Origin: Danio rerio
Taxonomy: Eukaryota; Chordata; Actinopteri; Cypriniformes; Danionidae
Direction of reading: 5' to 3'
Assembly: GCF_049306965.1 (NCBI RefSeq)
Contig: NC_133182.1
Span: forward strand, 53,638,501 to 53,702,500
Length of the DNA: 64,000 nt
The notes beneath the pieces are model-generated. The model saw only the letters and a program-made list of their open reading frames with translations, did not search any database and was not told the origin of the DNA. The translations under genes were made by a program, and so were the position numbers. Below are positions 11,604 through 32,285 of this stretch, piece after piece. Every line of letters begins with the position of its first letter. Within the stretch, counting starts at the first letter, position 1.

Positions 11604-11965
11604 TCATTCATTCATTTTTCTTCGGCTTAGTCCCTTTATTCGTCAGGGTTCGCCACAGTGGAATGAACCGCCAACTTATACATCATATGTTTTACACAGC
11701 AGATGCCCTTCCAACTGCAACTGTACTGGGAAACACCCATACACACTTATTCACACTCGCACACTACGGCCAATTTAGTTTACCCAATTCCCTTATAGTG
11801 CATGTGTTTGGACTGTGGAGGAAATTGGAGCACTGAATCCAACACCAACACGATAAGAACATGCAAACTCCACACAGAAATGCCAACTGACCCAGCCGGG
11901 ACTCAAACCAGTATCCTTCTTGCTGTAAGGCAACAGTGCTAACCGCTGAGCCACCTTTCCATCAA
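11604..11965 (-). repeat. DANA/HE1-type V-SINE, near full length (minus)
   Basis: The complete order of SINE blocks is present on the minus strand. The tRNA-like head (ggtggctcagcggttagcac when read on minus) lies near 11955, followed by the core, then the tail ending ataaagggactaagccgaag at 11625. It sits in slc38a7 intron 1. Confidence 0.85.
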
Positions 11966-12278
11966 AACAGATCATTTAAATTATAAAAAAAATTCTACAT
12001 TTTACACTTTGATCGTATCAAAAGAGTCCAAAAAACCCAGTTATTTTACAATGCTGGTAAATAGTTTAGTAATTTACTGATATTTTTTTCTTCTGTTTGT
12101 TCACAGGTGACCTTATCGCATCTCTTGCTGCTGAGGAGATTTGTTAATCCACGTGTCTGTTTACACCTCTACCCCCTTGATGGTGGTGACTCTGACTGAC
12201 AGCTCAAGTGTTTACCTCAGTTTATGCCCTATGATGTTCTTGTGAGTTTATCTGCGAGTGTATGAGAAGGCAAGCGTC

Positions 12279-20253
<7,975 letters not shown>

Positions 20254-20630
20254 GAGGGTTTGCTGTGACTGCATGAATAGTAGAGCTTGAACAAACAGAG
20301 GCAAAGTGAATATAGGGGAAAGAAGACAGTCAAAATCAGACCGCTGACCTCTATTACATGTTCAGGAGGCTGTTTTAAATTCTTCACATTGTAATGCGCA
20401 GCTGTTCCTCTGAAGTCTGTTCCTCCTGATGTAGTGGATCATCCACCAGCATGCAGCATCATCTCTCTGCTCTGGAACTATTGATCCTGTGAAGGAAATA
20501 TTAATGACCTGACTGAATTGTGGACATTGTGTTAAATCCTACAATATTAGATCTTCCAAATATACTTTTTTTTTTGCAATTTGCCTGTTTTCTTTTTATA
20601 TATTTTTAATAAACTGATTTGTGATTTTTA
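20254..20630 (+). other. slc38a7: slc38a7 3' UTR
   Basis: Follows the TAG at 20251-20253. AATAAA at 20608-20613 is the first good poly(A) signal. Further AATAAA motifs downstream (for example near 21326) could extend it. Confidence 0.65.
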
Positions 20631-22330
20631 TGAGAACCTTATATACTTGATGTTGTAAACGTGGTCAGTATTCATAATGTTTACCAATGAAATATTAATT
20701 TCTTTATGGACTTGCACTGCCAAACATGTAATTCTACAGTGTTTGTGTGTACATATAAGCCACTGTAGACCAGAAGTTAAATCTGTACTTCAGGATATTT
20801 TTGAAGAATGGTTTTATTTTAGTTTGATGCATGAATGTTGTTTCTGTTTAGCACATTTTCTAAACGAGCATTGTGTGAAATTTGTTTACACCCTGGGTGC
20901 ACAGTCTCTAGTTTTAAAAGTTCACTGACACGCAATGAACACTAGACGATTGACTTGAAAACTTCAGGTTTAATTCAATTTCATTTATAAGGGAATGTAG
21001 GTACATGTACATTACTTGGGTGAAAATGAGCATCTCTAGAATATTTCTTTGAACCATACTCCAAACAGCTTAGGTGTATGTCACGTTGGTGTGCGGTAGT
21101 GACCTCATGTTTTTCTGTTCTTGAATGTTCGTTTAATAAGGGACTGTTCTCATATCCCATCTCATGGATTTAAAAATCAACACTAGATGCATGTTTCCAC
21201 AATCATGTATTATTGTATGTTTCAGTGCAATCGAATGTTCCATATTATGTCAATTAAAATGTTTTTGTGCTCATTGTGATCCTTTTTTGATCAACTGCAA
21301 GATCAAGTTAAACTGTTAAGCATTCAATAAAAAATATTTAAGTGCATAAAAAATGTTAATAATTGGCCCCATATTAATTCATGATTTCTCTGCTATTTTT
21401 TAGAGACTGAATGATTACACATTTATTGTCAAACAACTGTTAACTCTTCTTAATAAACTCCTCCAGGTAAAGATATGTGCCTAAACAACGTCATTAATCA
21501 ATGATCTAACATGTATTTTGGATTTTTGTAAATATTGTATAGTATTTACAACATAGCTTGCTACATGATGAATAATTAATCTGAAAATGTTTTATAATTT
21601 TGAAAGGGACTTAAATTTTAACTAAATTGGAACTAATTAATGCAAATATTTAGTAACATGTTAATTGGACATTCCATTATTGTCCAAACTTTTGTCCAAA
21701 AAAATTATTGTGCAAGTTTTTCCAATATGACATATGTTTAAAATTATTATTTTATATCTGCTTTTTTAAATAATGGGTATAGATAATAATAAAATTTTTA
21801 TATTCAGAACAGGGTTAAGGGAGATATACTCAGATATATATAGATATATATTTTATGAGTTTTTTTTTGCTCAGAAGTAGCACTGCAGGACTTGGTTGTC
21901 CATTAGCAACAAGCAGTTTCCCGGCTTGCTCACCAGATGACACAAAAGACAAAAACTGTTTCTTGGAGTACCACAAAGTGAATTGGAAACATGACCTACT
22001 CAATGAGGATTTGAGATATTGGATTTGGATCCCATATTGTTTTTGTTGTTGTTCTGCCACAAAAAAAAAAGAAATTTGTTACATTGTTTGAAAAGATTTA
22101 TATAAAAAGTTATTGTTCATATCATATTCAGACGTCAGTGTCTAATTACCACACTGAGCCAATGTTGCAAATCTGCAACATCACAGAACGCCTTGCATGT
22201 GAAGGTCTCTCTAAAAAAGTCAGGATTCTATTGTATACCCCATTTGATAATTTTCCCCAAATATCAGATTTTTCCTGTTTCTAAAACTTAATTTGAGCCT
22301 GAGAGGAATTATGTTAACTATATGAAGTAA
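20631..22330. other. Intergenic DNA between slc38a7 and the carboxypeptidase gene
   Basis: AT-rich with no exon or recognised element that I can support. It may include longer slc38a7 3' UTR forms. Confidence 0.5.
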
Positions 22331-22334
22331 TTGA

Positions 22335-22612
22335 GTTGGCACTGTACCTCACAGCAGATCGCTGGTTTGAGTCACAGCAAGGCAGTTGGCATTTCTGTCT
22401 AAAGTTAGCATGTTCTCCCCGTGTTCGTTCGTGTGGGTTTCCTCTGGGTGGATTGAGTAAACAGCTGTAGTGTATGTGTGTGAATGTATGTTTTCCAGTG
22501 CTGCAGATGGAAGGGCAAACACTGCGTAAAACATGCTGGATAAGTTGGTGGTTCATTCCGCTGTGGCGACCCCTGATGAATAAAAGGACTAAGCTAAAGG
22601 AAAATGAATAAC
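22335..22612 (+). repeat. DANA/HE1-type V-SINE (plus)
   Basis: Plus-strand copy. A tRNA-like head remnant (cctcacagcagatcgctggt) is followed by core blocks and the tail gatgaataaaaggactaagc. It sits about 230 bp upstream of the carboxypeptidase gene 5' end. Confidence 0.8.
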
Positions 22613-22836
22613 TGAATATAAAGTAATTTTGAAATTAGGCTTTTAACGTTAGATCCCATAAAAATATAAATTACTTTTAAAAGATATTTTAGCATAAAAT
22701 GGCTAACTAGTATAGCAAAACACCCAGCAGTTCCAATTACTGAATAAGTTTACTATGCGATTGTTGAGGCTATAATCCGATGATTAATAATATCGAACAT
22801 AAACAATTATTTACAAGGAGAAATCGCGCGCGAGAG

Positions 22837-22875
22837 ATGGCGGAAGTGCTGACTCGGAGATCGGACTCCGGTTAA
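22837..22875 (+). CDS. Upstream ORF 1 of the carboxypeptidase mRNA (12 aa)
   Basis: ATGGCGG in good context (gcgagagATGG) opens a 12-codon frame, MAEVLTRRSDSG, ending in TAA at 22873-22875. The stop overlaps the next upstream ATG as TAATG. It lies in the presumed 5' leader, about 165 bases before the main start. Whether the transcription start is upstream of it is unproven. A role in translation control is inference. Confidence 0.35.
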   Translation: MAEVLTRRSDSG

Positions 22876-23069
22876 TGTTTGGCTTGGCAGCATCATCTGA
22901 CTACAGTAAAAGTCATATGACCATCAAGGAAGAGAAACTCAAACTCCACATCAGGGTCTCCAGACTCCTGTATCTATGTTCATGTCTAGCAGACTGTGAA
23001 AATGTTTTCTCTCCGTGTCTTCTGCAGTTTTGTGTTCTTGTCTCTGCATGCTGTGAGTGGCATGTATGA
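22875..23069 (+). CDS. Upstream ORF 2 overlapping the carboxypeptidase start (64 aa)
   Basis: Opens at the A of the TAATG shared with the first upstream ORF and runs through the main ATG at 23002 in another frame, to 23069. The protein resembles nothing I know. If translated it would compete with the main start. More likely it is a by-product of the leader, or is bypassed by a downstream transcription start. Confidence 0.25.
   Translation: MFGLAASSDYSKSHMTIKEEKLKLHIRVSRLLYLCSCLADCENVFSPCLLQFCVLVSACCEWHV
22912..22921. promoter_or_regulatory. Degenerate CLEAR-like E-box GTCATATGAC
   Basis: A 10-bp palindrome with the outer bases of the CLEAR consensus but CATATG in place of CACGTG, located in the leader of the carboxypeptidase gene. 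TFEB usually needs CACGTG or CATGTG, so this is weak. Confidence 0.2.
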
Positions 23070-26000
23070 TCCAGATGAGGTGCTGGATCTGCCGGGCATG
23101 TCTTTTAAACCCAGTTACCGTCAGTGGTCTGGATATCTGAAGGCCAGTTCTGGAAAGTTTTTGCATTACTGGTGAGTTTCTTGTGTCTTTTATGTGTGTG
23201 TTGTCAGCCCTAGGTTTTGCTTATGAGAATGTGTTTAATTCAGTCTAGATGATGGCGTTTCCGCATTCACTCCGAGTCAAAAACAACCATTAAAAACAAT
23301 TTAAGCCACTTTAATATTTCAATTCGTAAGAAGTATTTTTTTTCATTCATCAATAAAAACTGTTTATAAGATTTCATGTTGTTATAAAAGAGCAGTTCAT
23401 CCATAAATTTGCCGTGTTTGTTTTTTTTTATTTTGTCAGTAAAACATGAAGATTGTCCTCTGTGGTTCTTTGTATTCTGTAAAATACAAGTCAACAACAA
23501 CTATAGCAGCTCTTTGAGAATAAAGTATAATTATTATATTAATATGTAGGCAAAACTAAATTAATGAGCCTTGAGTTTATTTTTGTTTTGCTTCCATATA
23601 TTTTTGGCTGTTAAATAAATAGTAACCATTTATTTGCCCTATGTAAATGACCTAAGTACTTTTTATTTTTTTATATTAATTATGTTAGTGGTAGTGCATA
23701 CTATTAATATTTCATAAGCCATGGTGTCAGATGGTAAGGTGAGATTAGAGTGCATGTACAATTGTAAAAATCTTTAGAGAATTGTTGTCTTGTTTGAGTG
23801 TCTTTGGTAATCAAATGAGTTTAAATGAAAGAGTATGTGTTTATTACAGGTTTGTGACGTCTCAGAGAGACCCAGTAAAGGATCCAGTGGTGTTGTGGCT
23901 GAACGGAGGGCCAGGCTGCAGCTCTTTGGATGGGTTTCTGTCAGAAAATGGCCCTTTTCATGTAGGTTTATACCTATGAACAGGAGTTTGTCATAAAAAA
24001 ATTACAATGCATTTCTCTGCAACTGCTTTAATCTCAAAAATAAGAAGTCCTGAAGTCATTATCTTCAATAGCACAAAGCCATAAATGTTGTGATGATTTT
24101 TTTTTTGTACATCACTTTGTGGTCCTTAGGTCAGAGATAATGGAGCCACTCTTTACGAGAATGAGTTCAGCTGGAATAAAATTGCCAATGTTTTGTATAT
24201 TGAGTCACCTGCTGGAGTGGGTTATTCCTACTCCGATGACCAAAAATATCAAACCAATGATAATGAGGTAAGTGTATAAACATCTACAGACATTCACACA
24301 CCATGAACACAGTCTTCTTCACTTAATCCCACGATAAAATGTCCCATAGTCTATAAACAAAGTCCTGTTTTAGACATGCCGTAATAAATCTTTTCCTGTA
24401 GGTAGCAGATAACAATTACTTGGCTTTACAAAGCTTTTTTGCCAAGTTCCCAAATTTCACCCATAATGAGTTCTTCATTTTTGGTGAGAGTTATGGAGGC
24501 ATCTATGCACCCACGCTCAGTCTGAGAGTGGCCACTGGAGGTCAGCTCAAAGTCAACTTTAAGGTACGCTCACATGTGCATGTTTAATTTTAACATTTCA
24601 TTGGTTAATAAAATGATGCATACAATGTTGACTTTTACTTTCATTAGATACTTATTTTGAAGGAAAGGTTCAAAAAAAGATTGAATGTAATTATGTCTGT
24701 TTATTCTTTTATTGCTGTCATTATTTCTTTTCAGGGCTTTGCTGTGGGAAATGGCATTAGTAGCTTTGCACTAAATGACCAGTCACTGATCTACTTTGGT
24801 AACTACCATGGCCTGTTTGGAGAACAGTAAGCTATATCAGTTATTGATATTTGTGCCCACTCATGTACAGTTAAAGTCAGAATTATTAGCACTCCTGAAT
24901 ATTTTTCCCCAATTTCTTTTTAAGGAAAATAAGTTTTTTCAACACATTTTTAAACATAATAGTTTTAATAACTCATTTAAAATAATTGGTTTATTTTATC
25001 TTTGCCATGATGATAGTACATAATATTTGACTAGATATTTTTTCAAGACACTTCTATACAGCTTAAAGTGACATTTAAAGGCTTAATTGGGTGAATAGGC
25101 TATTTAGGCAAATCATTGCATGATGATTTGTTCTCTAGACGATCAAAAACGATCAGCTTTTATTCTAGCTGAAATAAAACAAATAAACTTTCTCCAGAAG
25201 AAAAAAATATTATCATACATACTGTAAAAATTCCTTCCACTGTTATACATCATTTGAGAAATATTTTAAAAAGAAAAAAAAAATTACAAGCTAATAATTT
25301 ATCTTCAACTGTATATGAGTCTAAGATGAAAAGGGGTTTTAGGCTATGAAAAAAGTGATTTTAAAATAACTTAATTTTAGTAAAAATGATTTAAGTAAAA
25401 AAAAATTTTTAGTAAAAATTATTTAATTTTTTATAAACATTGAATAAATATTGAACAACACCAATATTTTGGAACACTACAGCATGGAACAATATTTTTG
25501 CAATTTGTTTTTACAGAAATAATTAGAAACATTAATGCAGATACTTTACTTGAATATGATATGCTATTGGATTAAATAAAACTTGAGAGAATTGTATTTA
25601 ATGCAAACACTAAAATGTGTATGACCCTATATAGTAACGCCAACATTGAATATACTTATAAATATTTAATAAATATGTTATTTTTTCTTCAGGCTCTGGA
25701 AGGATCTAAATGACAACTGCTGTGAAAATGGAGTCTGCAACTTCTACAACAATTCCAAAAAGTCCTGCGCTGATGTGGTAAGCTGAACACATCCGTATGC
25801 TCCTTATTGCTGTGCAACTGTACAAACAGTTGTTTAAAGTCACTTGTATTTTTCAGGTATTGCATGCCTTTAATATAATCTATAACTCTGGGCTGAATGT
25901 GTATGCGCTGTACCTTGACTGTGCTGGTGGAGTCCAATCTCAGAGAGCAATGACGCACCTTTTCAGAAACTTCAGGAAGCATTGGGAAACCAATCAGGTG

Positions 26001-29000
26001 AGGCCTGTTCATACTCATGCAGCCCTCGAACATTCCCCCCCCCCCATATGTTCATTGAATTTGTTTCCTTTTTTCAGTCAACTAACAATGCAGCTTACAG
26101 AACTGCAAAATCCACCCCATTCTTATACATATTCATATTGAATATAAAAAAATACTTTCTTAGTGTGCTTCACTCAGGTGAGTGAGTAGGCTTGACAAAC
26201 CACCTGTAGGATGCTCTCATCTCCACATACACTATGCACTATACACTTTATTAACACTTCATGTTTCTGAAAGCATCCTTCAATTCTTAGTGTGTGCTCC
26301 GCAGTGAGCCTGACAAACCACCTGTAGAACACACTTTTTCTTCTCCATGTTCTTGTAGAACTTATCACTTATCAGAGCCTTATCATAGCATTTATATACT
26401 GCTACTCTCAGATGATATGAAGGACATCTTTTTTTCTCACTTGTAAGTTGATTTGGAAAAACTGCCTGCTAAATGAGTAAATGCAAGTGTAAATGAATCG
26501 ACTAATAAAAAAAATAATTATTATAATTATTATTGTTATTATTACTGTGTGTGTGTGTGTGTGTGTGTAGTCTAAGTCAGAATTATCAGCTCCCTTTTAA
26601 ATTTTGTTCCCTTTTTTTAATATTTCCCAAATGATGTTTAACAGAGCAAGGAAATTTTCACAGTATGTCTGATTAATATTTTTTTCTTCTGGAGAGAGTC
26701 TTATTTGTTTTATTTCAACTAGAATAAAAGCAGTTTTTAATAAAAAAAAAAAAAATTCAAGGTCAAAATTATTACCCCCTTTAAGCTCAATTTTTTTTTT
26801 AACAAACCATCATTATACAATAACTTGCCTAATTACCCTAACCTGCCTAGTTAAGCCTTTAAATGTCTGTAAAGCTGTAAAGAAGTATCCTGAAAAATAT
26901 AGTGTCAAATATCCCTTACTGTTATCATGGCTAAGATAAAATAAATCAGTTATTAGAAATGAGTTATTAAAACTATTATGTTTAGAAATGTGTTGGAAAA
27001 AAATATCTATTAGGTACAGTCAATATTTTTGTTTTACATGTTTATATATGGTTTCAAAAGGTGGTCAAAGTCCTTCTGCTTGCCATTAAGGATATAAAAC
27101 ACTCTCTCCAGTTTGCTACAATTCAATATCTCGTTTTTTCTTAATTCTAAAGGCCTGTTTACACCAAGCACAATAACTATAAAGATAAGGATAAAGATGA
27201 GTTCTAAAAATCTTTCACAGTGTTAAAGAATAGCATAGTTCACACCACAACTACAGCGATACAGATAAAGAGGAACGATGCTGTTGTGATTACTTTTTTG
27301 TCACAATTTTTCCTACCTGATGAATGATAAAACAGTGACAAACATTCAGAATCCATTGAAAATTAAAGGGCTTGTGCAGTTTTAAGATACAGAAAATGCT
27401 GTCAAGAAGCACATTGCTTGATGTTAACTCCTCTTTTAAAAGATTTTTTATACCATGGGAAATAATGATAAAAAAATACGTGAAAGTTATGAAATTCATG
27501 CTGGCAAATTAAAGTATAAAGTACTGCATGAAGTGCTAGTGTCAGTGTCTTTGTGTTGCCTTCTTTAAAAATGCTGCGGAACCGACTGATTAAATTGATT
27601 ACATGTAACAAGCTCATTAGTTTGTTCAGAAGCAGTAGCAGCACACTGAGGACATCTGCTGATCACAAGGGATAATGCACAATTAAAAGCAGAATCTAAA
27701 AAAAACGGATCATTATCACTGTGGACACAAATATATTTCTTTATATGTCTATTTATTGTTATCCTGCTTGGTGAAACACGACAAGTATTGAACACTTCAC
27801 CATTTTTCTCAGAAAACATATTTCTAAAGGTCCTATTAACTTGAAATTTTCACCGGATGTTGGTAAAAACCAAAGAAAACCATATATGCTAAGAAAACAA
27901 ATCTAATTAGTTTACAAATGAAGTCATGTGCAATAAAATGAAATGATGCAGGGAAAAAGTATTGAGCACATGAAGAAAGAGAGGTGTAGAAAGACCAGAC
28001 AGCAGCTGAAATCTCTCAGTAGTTCTTCAGCAACCCTTTGTGCTTCCTCAATGTAAATGAATATCAGCTGCTTCAGTCCAACATCTACATTAGCAGGAGG
28101 GTGAAGATGAAACCAGGGTGGACATTTCAGCAAGACAATGATCCAAAATACAGCCAAGGAAACTCTCAGATGCTTTCAGAGAAAGAAAATCAAGCTGTAG
28201 AATGGCTCAGGCATTCACCTGACTTGAATCCAATAGAAAATACAGAATAAAGATCAGATTTGAGAGACGAGACCCACAGAACCCTCAAGATTTTTCAGTC
28301 CATTGAAGTCTGTGGAAAAAAACACACCTGAGCAATGCCTGTAATTACATACCCCACACGAGAGGTGTCTTCAAGCTGCCATCACCAAAAAAGCCTTTTA
28401 TATAAAGTATTAAATACATTTCAATAGTTCAGTGCTTCCTCCTTGTGTCATTTCATTGTTATTACACAGAACTCAATATTCAGTTTCTCTGTTTGTCTTA
28501 TTTTTATGTTTGTATTGTTTGTTTATTTTATCAATATATTGTTCAATTCCATATTAACAGCTCCTTTAGAAAATATTATTCCCTGGAAAAAACATGACAT
28601 GTTCAATACTTATTTTCCACACTGTATATGCCTCTGCGGCTTTCCAACATAAACCAAATGAAAGCAACCGGTGACATGTGCTTTTTTGTTTGCTCAGATA
28701 GTAGACAGTACCCCAAGTGTTCAAGGAGTGCCTCCGTGCATCAACAGTACCGCTCAGCTGAACTGGCTTAACCGAGGAGATGTGAGGAAAGCGCTGCACA
28801 TTCCTGATGTACTTCCGGCATGGGACATCTGCAGGTAAACCAAAACCTCACTTAATTTCAGTGTGTGCGTCTGAATGTCTACATGGAGTGTTCTCTCTCT
28901 TTTTTTTATTCAGTGATGTTGTGGGAAACCAGTATCACACCATTTACGAAACCATGAAGGACATTTATGTGAAGCTGCTGGCTGTCGGTCTGAGAGCTTT

Positions 29001-30841
29001 GGTCTATAATGGAGACACAGATATGGCTTGTAACTTTCTTGGAGATCAGTGGTTCGTGGAGCAGCTTGGACAGAAGGTGATCTCAGTTGTTATCTGAGAT
29101 GCGATGCTCTGGAGAGTTTATTACACTTTCTAAGTTTAATGTTGGGTTTTTCTTTCCTCTTTAAGGCAAGCACACAATACCAGCCCTGGATTTATGATAA
29201 GCAGATTGCTGGGTTCTACCAGCAGTTTGGGAACATCACTTTTCTCACAGTCAAGGTAGGTTTCAGAAATGCTGATGGAGAACACGTGGTCAGATTTATT
29301 TATTTAAATATTTAATTTTTCAAGATGTTTCTTCAGTTTTGTCTTTTTGTTTTCCGGTTGCAATTGTAATGGTGATCTATTCTTTCAAGTTCTCCGCCAT
29401 TTCTATAGAGACTCAGCACAAAGGATTTGATGTGTAAATCCACAAACTTGCAATGTAGCAGATTACTATTCCTTTGTCGGGAAACAACAAAAATCAAAAA
29501 ACAAACTTGAGAACTATTTACACTTTTTTCAAGCTTTAATTTAAATATGGTGTCGAATAGTGGTCAAAAGACTGTCTACCATCAAGCCCCTTCCTACTTT
29601 ATCTTTTTTCCCGGTTGCTTACACATATATATGATGTATGACATTAGTTAACATATGTAATGTCATGTACGTAATATAATAACACAAAATATGCTAAATA
29701 CGTGCTGTATCAAATAACTAAATTTCTAAATACAAATAATAGAATAATATAGAAAAATATTACACGTTTCTGAGTGCTCTTTATGGCTCTAACAGTAATT
29801 TTATATTATTTGTAATTTTAAGTACTTAATTTGTAATTATAATACTTAATAAGTAAATTTAAGCACTTATTTTGTTTCATTTAAAATTTAGAGGGGGGTG
29901 TCACAGTTGCACAGTGGGTAGCACGATTGCCTTATAGCAAGAATGTCACTGGTGTGCTCCGGTTTCCCCCACATTCCAAAGACATGGGCTATAGGTGAAT
30001 TGAATATGCTAAATTGTCTGAAGTGTATGAGTGTGTATGGATGTTTCACAGTGATGGGTTGCAGCTGGAAGGGCATCCACTGCGTAAAACATGTGTTGGA
30101 TAAGTTGGTGGTTCATTCTGCTGTGGTGACCCCAGATTAATAAAGGGACTACGCTGAAAAGAAAATGAATCAATGAATAAAATGTATAGGCACTAAAGAA
30201 GTAAGGTTGTTCTTAATATTATTATTATTATTATTATTAGATATTGTTATTATTTATTTGGATCAGTTGGACAATTAGGCTAAACAGCGAAAGCACCCAA
30301 CTGTTATTGTCATTATATACCTAAAAGGTTGCTGAATTCTCATGACCATTAAGTTCAGATGGTTGAGGTCAAAATATTTGTTTTATTTTTTTTCCTAACA
30401 CAATTTCAACAAGTAAATCAAGCACAAAACTTCAAAACCTTTACAAACACTGTTCATTTAAACTTCATTAGAAAAATCATTAAAAATGTATCACAGTTTC
30501 CACAAAAATAGTGATATCATAGTGATATCTTAATGAACTAGGATCCTGTGATTTCTGAGTAAACTTGCTAAAATTTTAGATTGTCCATCACAGCGATAAT
30601 ACATATTTTAAAATGTTAAAGTACAATCACGTTTTAAAATTGGATTCTTATGTCACAATATTACTGTTTATTGCTAGCTTTGCAGGTGTTCTTTAAAAAA
30701 CATATGTAAAACATAATATATCTACAGTGATATTTACTAAATCTTTTGTTGTAACAGGGCGCAGGTCACATGGTTCCTCAATGGGCTCCGGGTCCATCTC
30801 TCCAGATGCTCCAGAGATTCCTGTCTAACAAGCCTTACTGA
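23002..30841 (+). CDS. Cathepsin A-like lysosomal serine carboxypeptidase (S10 family, 11 coding exons)
   Basis: A serine carboxypeptidase of the cathepsin A (lysosomal protective protein) family, which removes C-terminal residues at acid pH; human CTSA also stabilises beta-galactosidase and neuraminidase 1. Exons: 23002-23171, 23850-23961, 24130-24267, 24402-24563, 24735-24826, 25693-25777, 25857-25997, 28698-28834, 28914-29076, 29166-29255, 30758-30841. Phases agree throughout; the product is 457 aa (human CTSA 480). [20 protein letters not shown] is a clear signal peptide. [13 protein letters not shown] is the oxyanion/substrate region. The triad is Ser170 (GESYG), Asp382 (NGDTDMAC) and His434 (GAGHMV). 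After His434 the sequence is PQWAPG, where human CTSA has PTDKP. This and roughly half-identity elsewhere suggest a fish or ancient paralogue rather than the strict CTSA orthologue, so no symbol is given. Confidence 0.92.
24863..25318. mobile_element. Tc1/mariner-like MITE in intron 5 of the carboxypeptidase gene
   Basis: The left end is tacagttaaagtcagaatta and the right end ctaataat...cttcaactgta, inverted copies of one another flanked by TA. The internal inverted blocks are the same as in the 34806 copy. Non-coding. Confidence 0.7.
26034..26570. other. Carboxypeptidase intron 7, left part, with (GT)n
   Basis: No exon is seen. A (C)9 run near 26035 and a (GT)13 microsatellite at about 26545-26570 are the only features. 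Confidence 0.6.
26571..27020. mobile_element. Tc1/mariner-like MITE, partial, intron 7
   Basis: Begins tctaagtcagaattatcagc next to the GT microsatellite and shares the cttctggagagagtct and aaacctg(c)ctagttaa-type blocks with the other copies. The right terminal repeat is degraded. Confidence 0.6.
27150..27770. other. Intron 7 repeat-like DNA
   Basis: The segment starts ggcctgtttacaccaagcac, which resembles the terminal repeat of a Danio MITE (taacgataac-type), but the opposite end is not found. No exon is seen. Confidence 0.3.
27775..28630 (+). mobile_element. Decayed Tc1-like transposon, intron 7
   Basis: The left end has aagtattgaaca (about 27782) and the right end has its inverse tgttcaatactta (about 28600), typical of a fish Tc1 family. 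Between them the plus strand encodes a transposase piece with [14 protein letters not shown] and SPDLNPIEN, the second catalytic Asp and the region before the third acidic residue of the Tc1 DDE domain; TGA/TAA codons and gaps break the frame, so it is dead. It sits in sense orientation in the intron. Confidence 0.75.
29256..30757. other. Carboxypeptidase intron 10
   Basis: AT-rich apart from the V-SINE at 29890-30178 and a short (ATT)n run near 30220. No extra exon is visible. Confidence 0.6.
29890..30178 (+). repeat. DANA/HE1-type V-SINE (plus), internally deleted
   Basis: Head cagtgggtagcacgattgcc, then a jump to the ctccggtttcccccacattcc block, skipping part of the core, then the tail ttaataaagggactacgctg. 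Located in intron 10. Confidence 0.8.
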
Positions 30842-31650
30842 ACTTCCTGCAGATCATTTCCTGTTGCACCTGATTTTAAGAAGTAATGCAACATAGATTT
30901 GAAGTTTGTTAAGAAAAACTTTGACATGAATGAATCTTTACGACACATTACTCAGGGACTGTTGGGTGTAAATTTGTTTACATTATTTTTTGGTTAATTG
31001 TTTTTTTTTGTTTTTTTTACTGCATTTTATTTGGACAATAGGGATGGCTTTCATATTCATGTTGATCTAAGCACATTTTGTTCTTAAAATGTTTCATTCA
31101 TTTTCCTTCGGCTTAGTCCCTTTATTCATCAGGGGTCGCGACAGAGGAATGAACCGCCAACTTTTCCAGCATATATTTTACACAGCTTATGCCCTTCCAG
31201 CTGCAACCCAGTACTGGTAAACATCCATTCACTCACATTCATGCACATACACTACGGACAATTTAGTTCATCAGTTCACCTATAGTTCATGTCTTTGGAA
31301 TGTGGGGGAAACTGGAGCACCCGGAGGAATCCCATGCCAACACGTAGAGAACATGCAAACTCCACACAGAAATGCCAACTGACCCTGCCGAGGCTGGAAC
31401 CAGCAACTTTCTTGCTGTGAGGTGTCAGTGCTTAACGACTGAGCCAACGTGCTGCCCTAAAATGTTTCAGACATGCAGTTTAAAGAGTCAAATAATGCAA
31501 ATCATAGATCATTATGAGGCAGTTTTGATGTGGATCATTCGTTCTTTATTTCCCTCACAAATGTCTTTAAATCACTGGACAATGCTTTGAGATCTGTTAA
31601 ATTAATAATGCTCTTTTGTATGTTGTGAAATAAAGTACTGAGGAGAAATG
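30842..31650 (+). other. 3' UTR of the carboxypeptidase gene, probably including a SINE
   Basis: After the TGA at 30839-30841 no close AATAAA is seen. The first convincing one is at about 31629, beyond the V-SINE at 31088-31459. If that signal is used, the mRNA carries the SINE antisense in its 3' UTR. Confidence 0.45.
31088..31459 (-). repeat. DANA/HE1-type V-SINE, near full length (minus)
   Basis: Minus orientation. The tail cttagtccctttattcatca is at about 31112 and the tRNA-like head at about 31440-31459 (tgagccaacgtgctgccc on +). Confidence 0.85.
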
Positions 31651-32217
31651 AATATTTTAGTCTTCGTTCTGAGTCTGTCCTTAAGAAATACAGCATTGAA
31701 ACCAAAAATGTCAGGCAAAGATCGCCTAGTTGACCGTTCAAGGAACAGTCTTGTGTATTTGCAATATATACAACATGGCAAATGTCCTTAAAGAAGCAAC
31801 GTTTTAACAGGAAAATAAATGTTTTTTTTTAATCATGTATTAACATTGAAAAAAAATCTCATTTTAATTATCTTGTTTATTTGTTTGTTTTGTCTTTTTT
31901 ATTGAATTTTGTTTAAAACAATGAATTGAACAGCCTCTGTTGCTGACATGGCAATAAGTAAAAAGATATAATTACATTATACTTTAGAGAAGTGGCATGA
32001 GGGAAAATAAACCGAATAAGGACAATTCTCTGTTGAAAGACTAAAATCAAGAAATGGAGATAACATGTATATAAAGGAAAATACATGCAATTTCAGTTAT
32101 CAAAGTGGTGTTGAAAATGAAACCAATGGACTGAAACGAAAGTAATGTTTAAAATGTACAGTAGGTGGCGGTCTCTGGTCGCTTCAGTATCCACAAAGAC
32201 AAACGAAGGAGAACAGG

Positions 32218-32225
32218 CATAAAAG
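32218..32225 (+). promoter_or_regulatory. TATA-like box of the snoRNA host unit
   Basis: CATAAAAG about 30 bases upstream of a GC-rich CCTCAGTC segment, where transcription would begin. Inferred only. Confidence 0.35.
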
Positions 32226-32285
32226 TGTGGTCTCTCACGCGGGCGGGCCTCAGTCGATCCATCTTCAAAACGCGGATGTGCTGAA

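Noticed and set aside
12258-12278. Upstream extension of slc38a7 to an earlier start (YEKASV before MSRPDRA)
   Set aside because: The codon there is GTG, not ATG; the first in-frame ATG is 12279.
25689-26033. 114-residue minus frame opposite carboxypeptidase exons 6-7
   Set aside because: Shadow of the real exons; the plus-strand reading matches cathepsin A.
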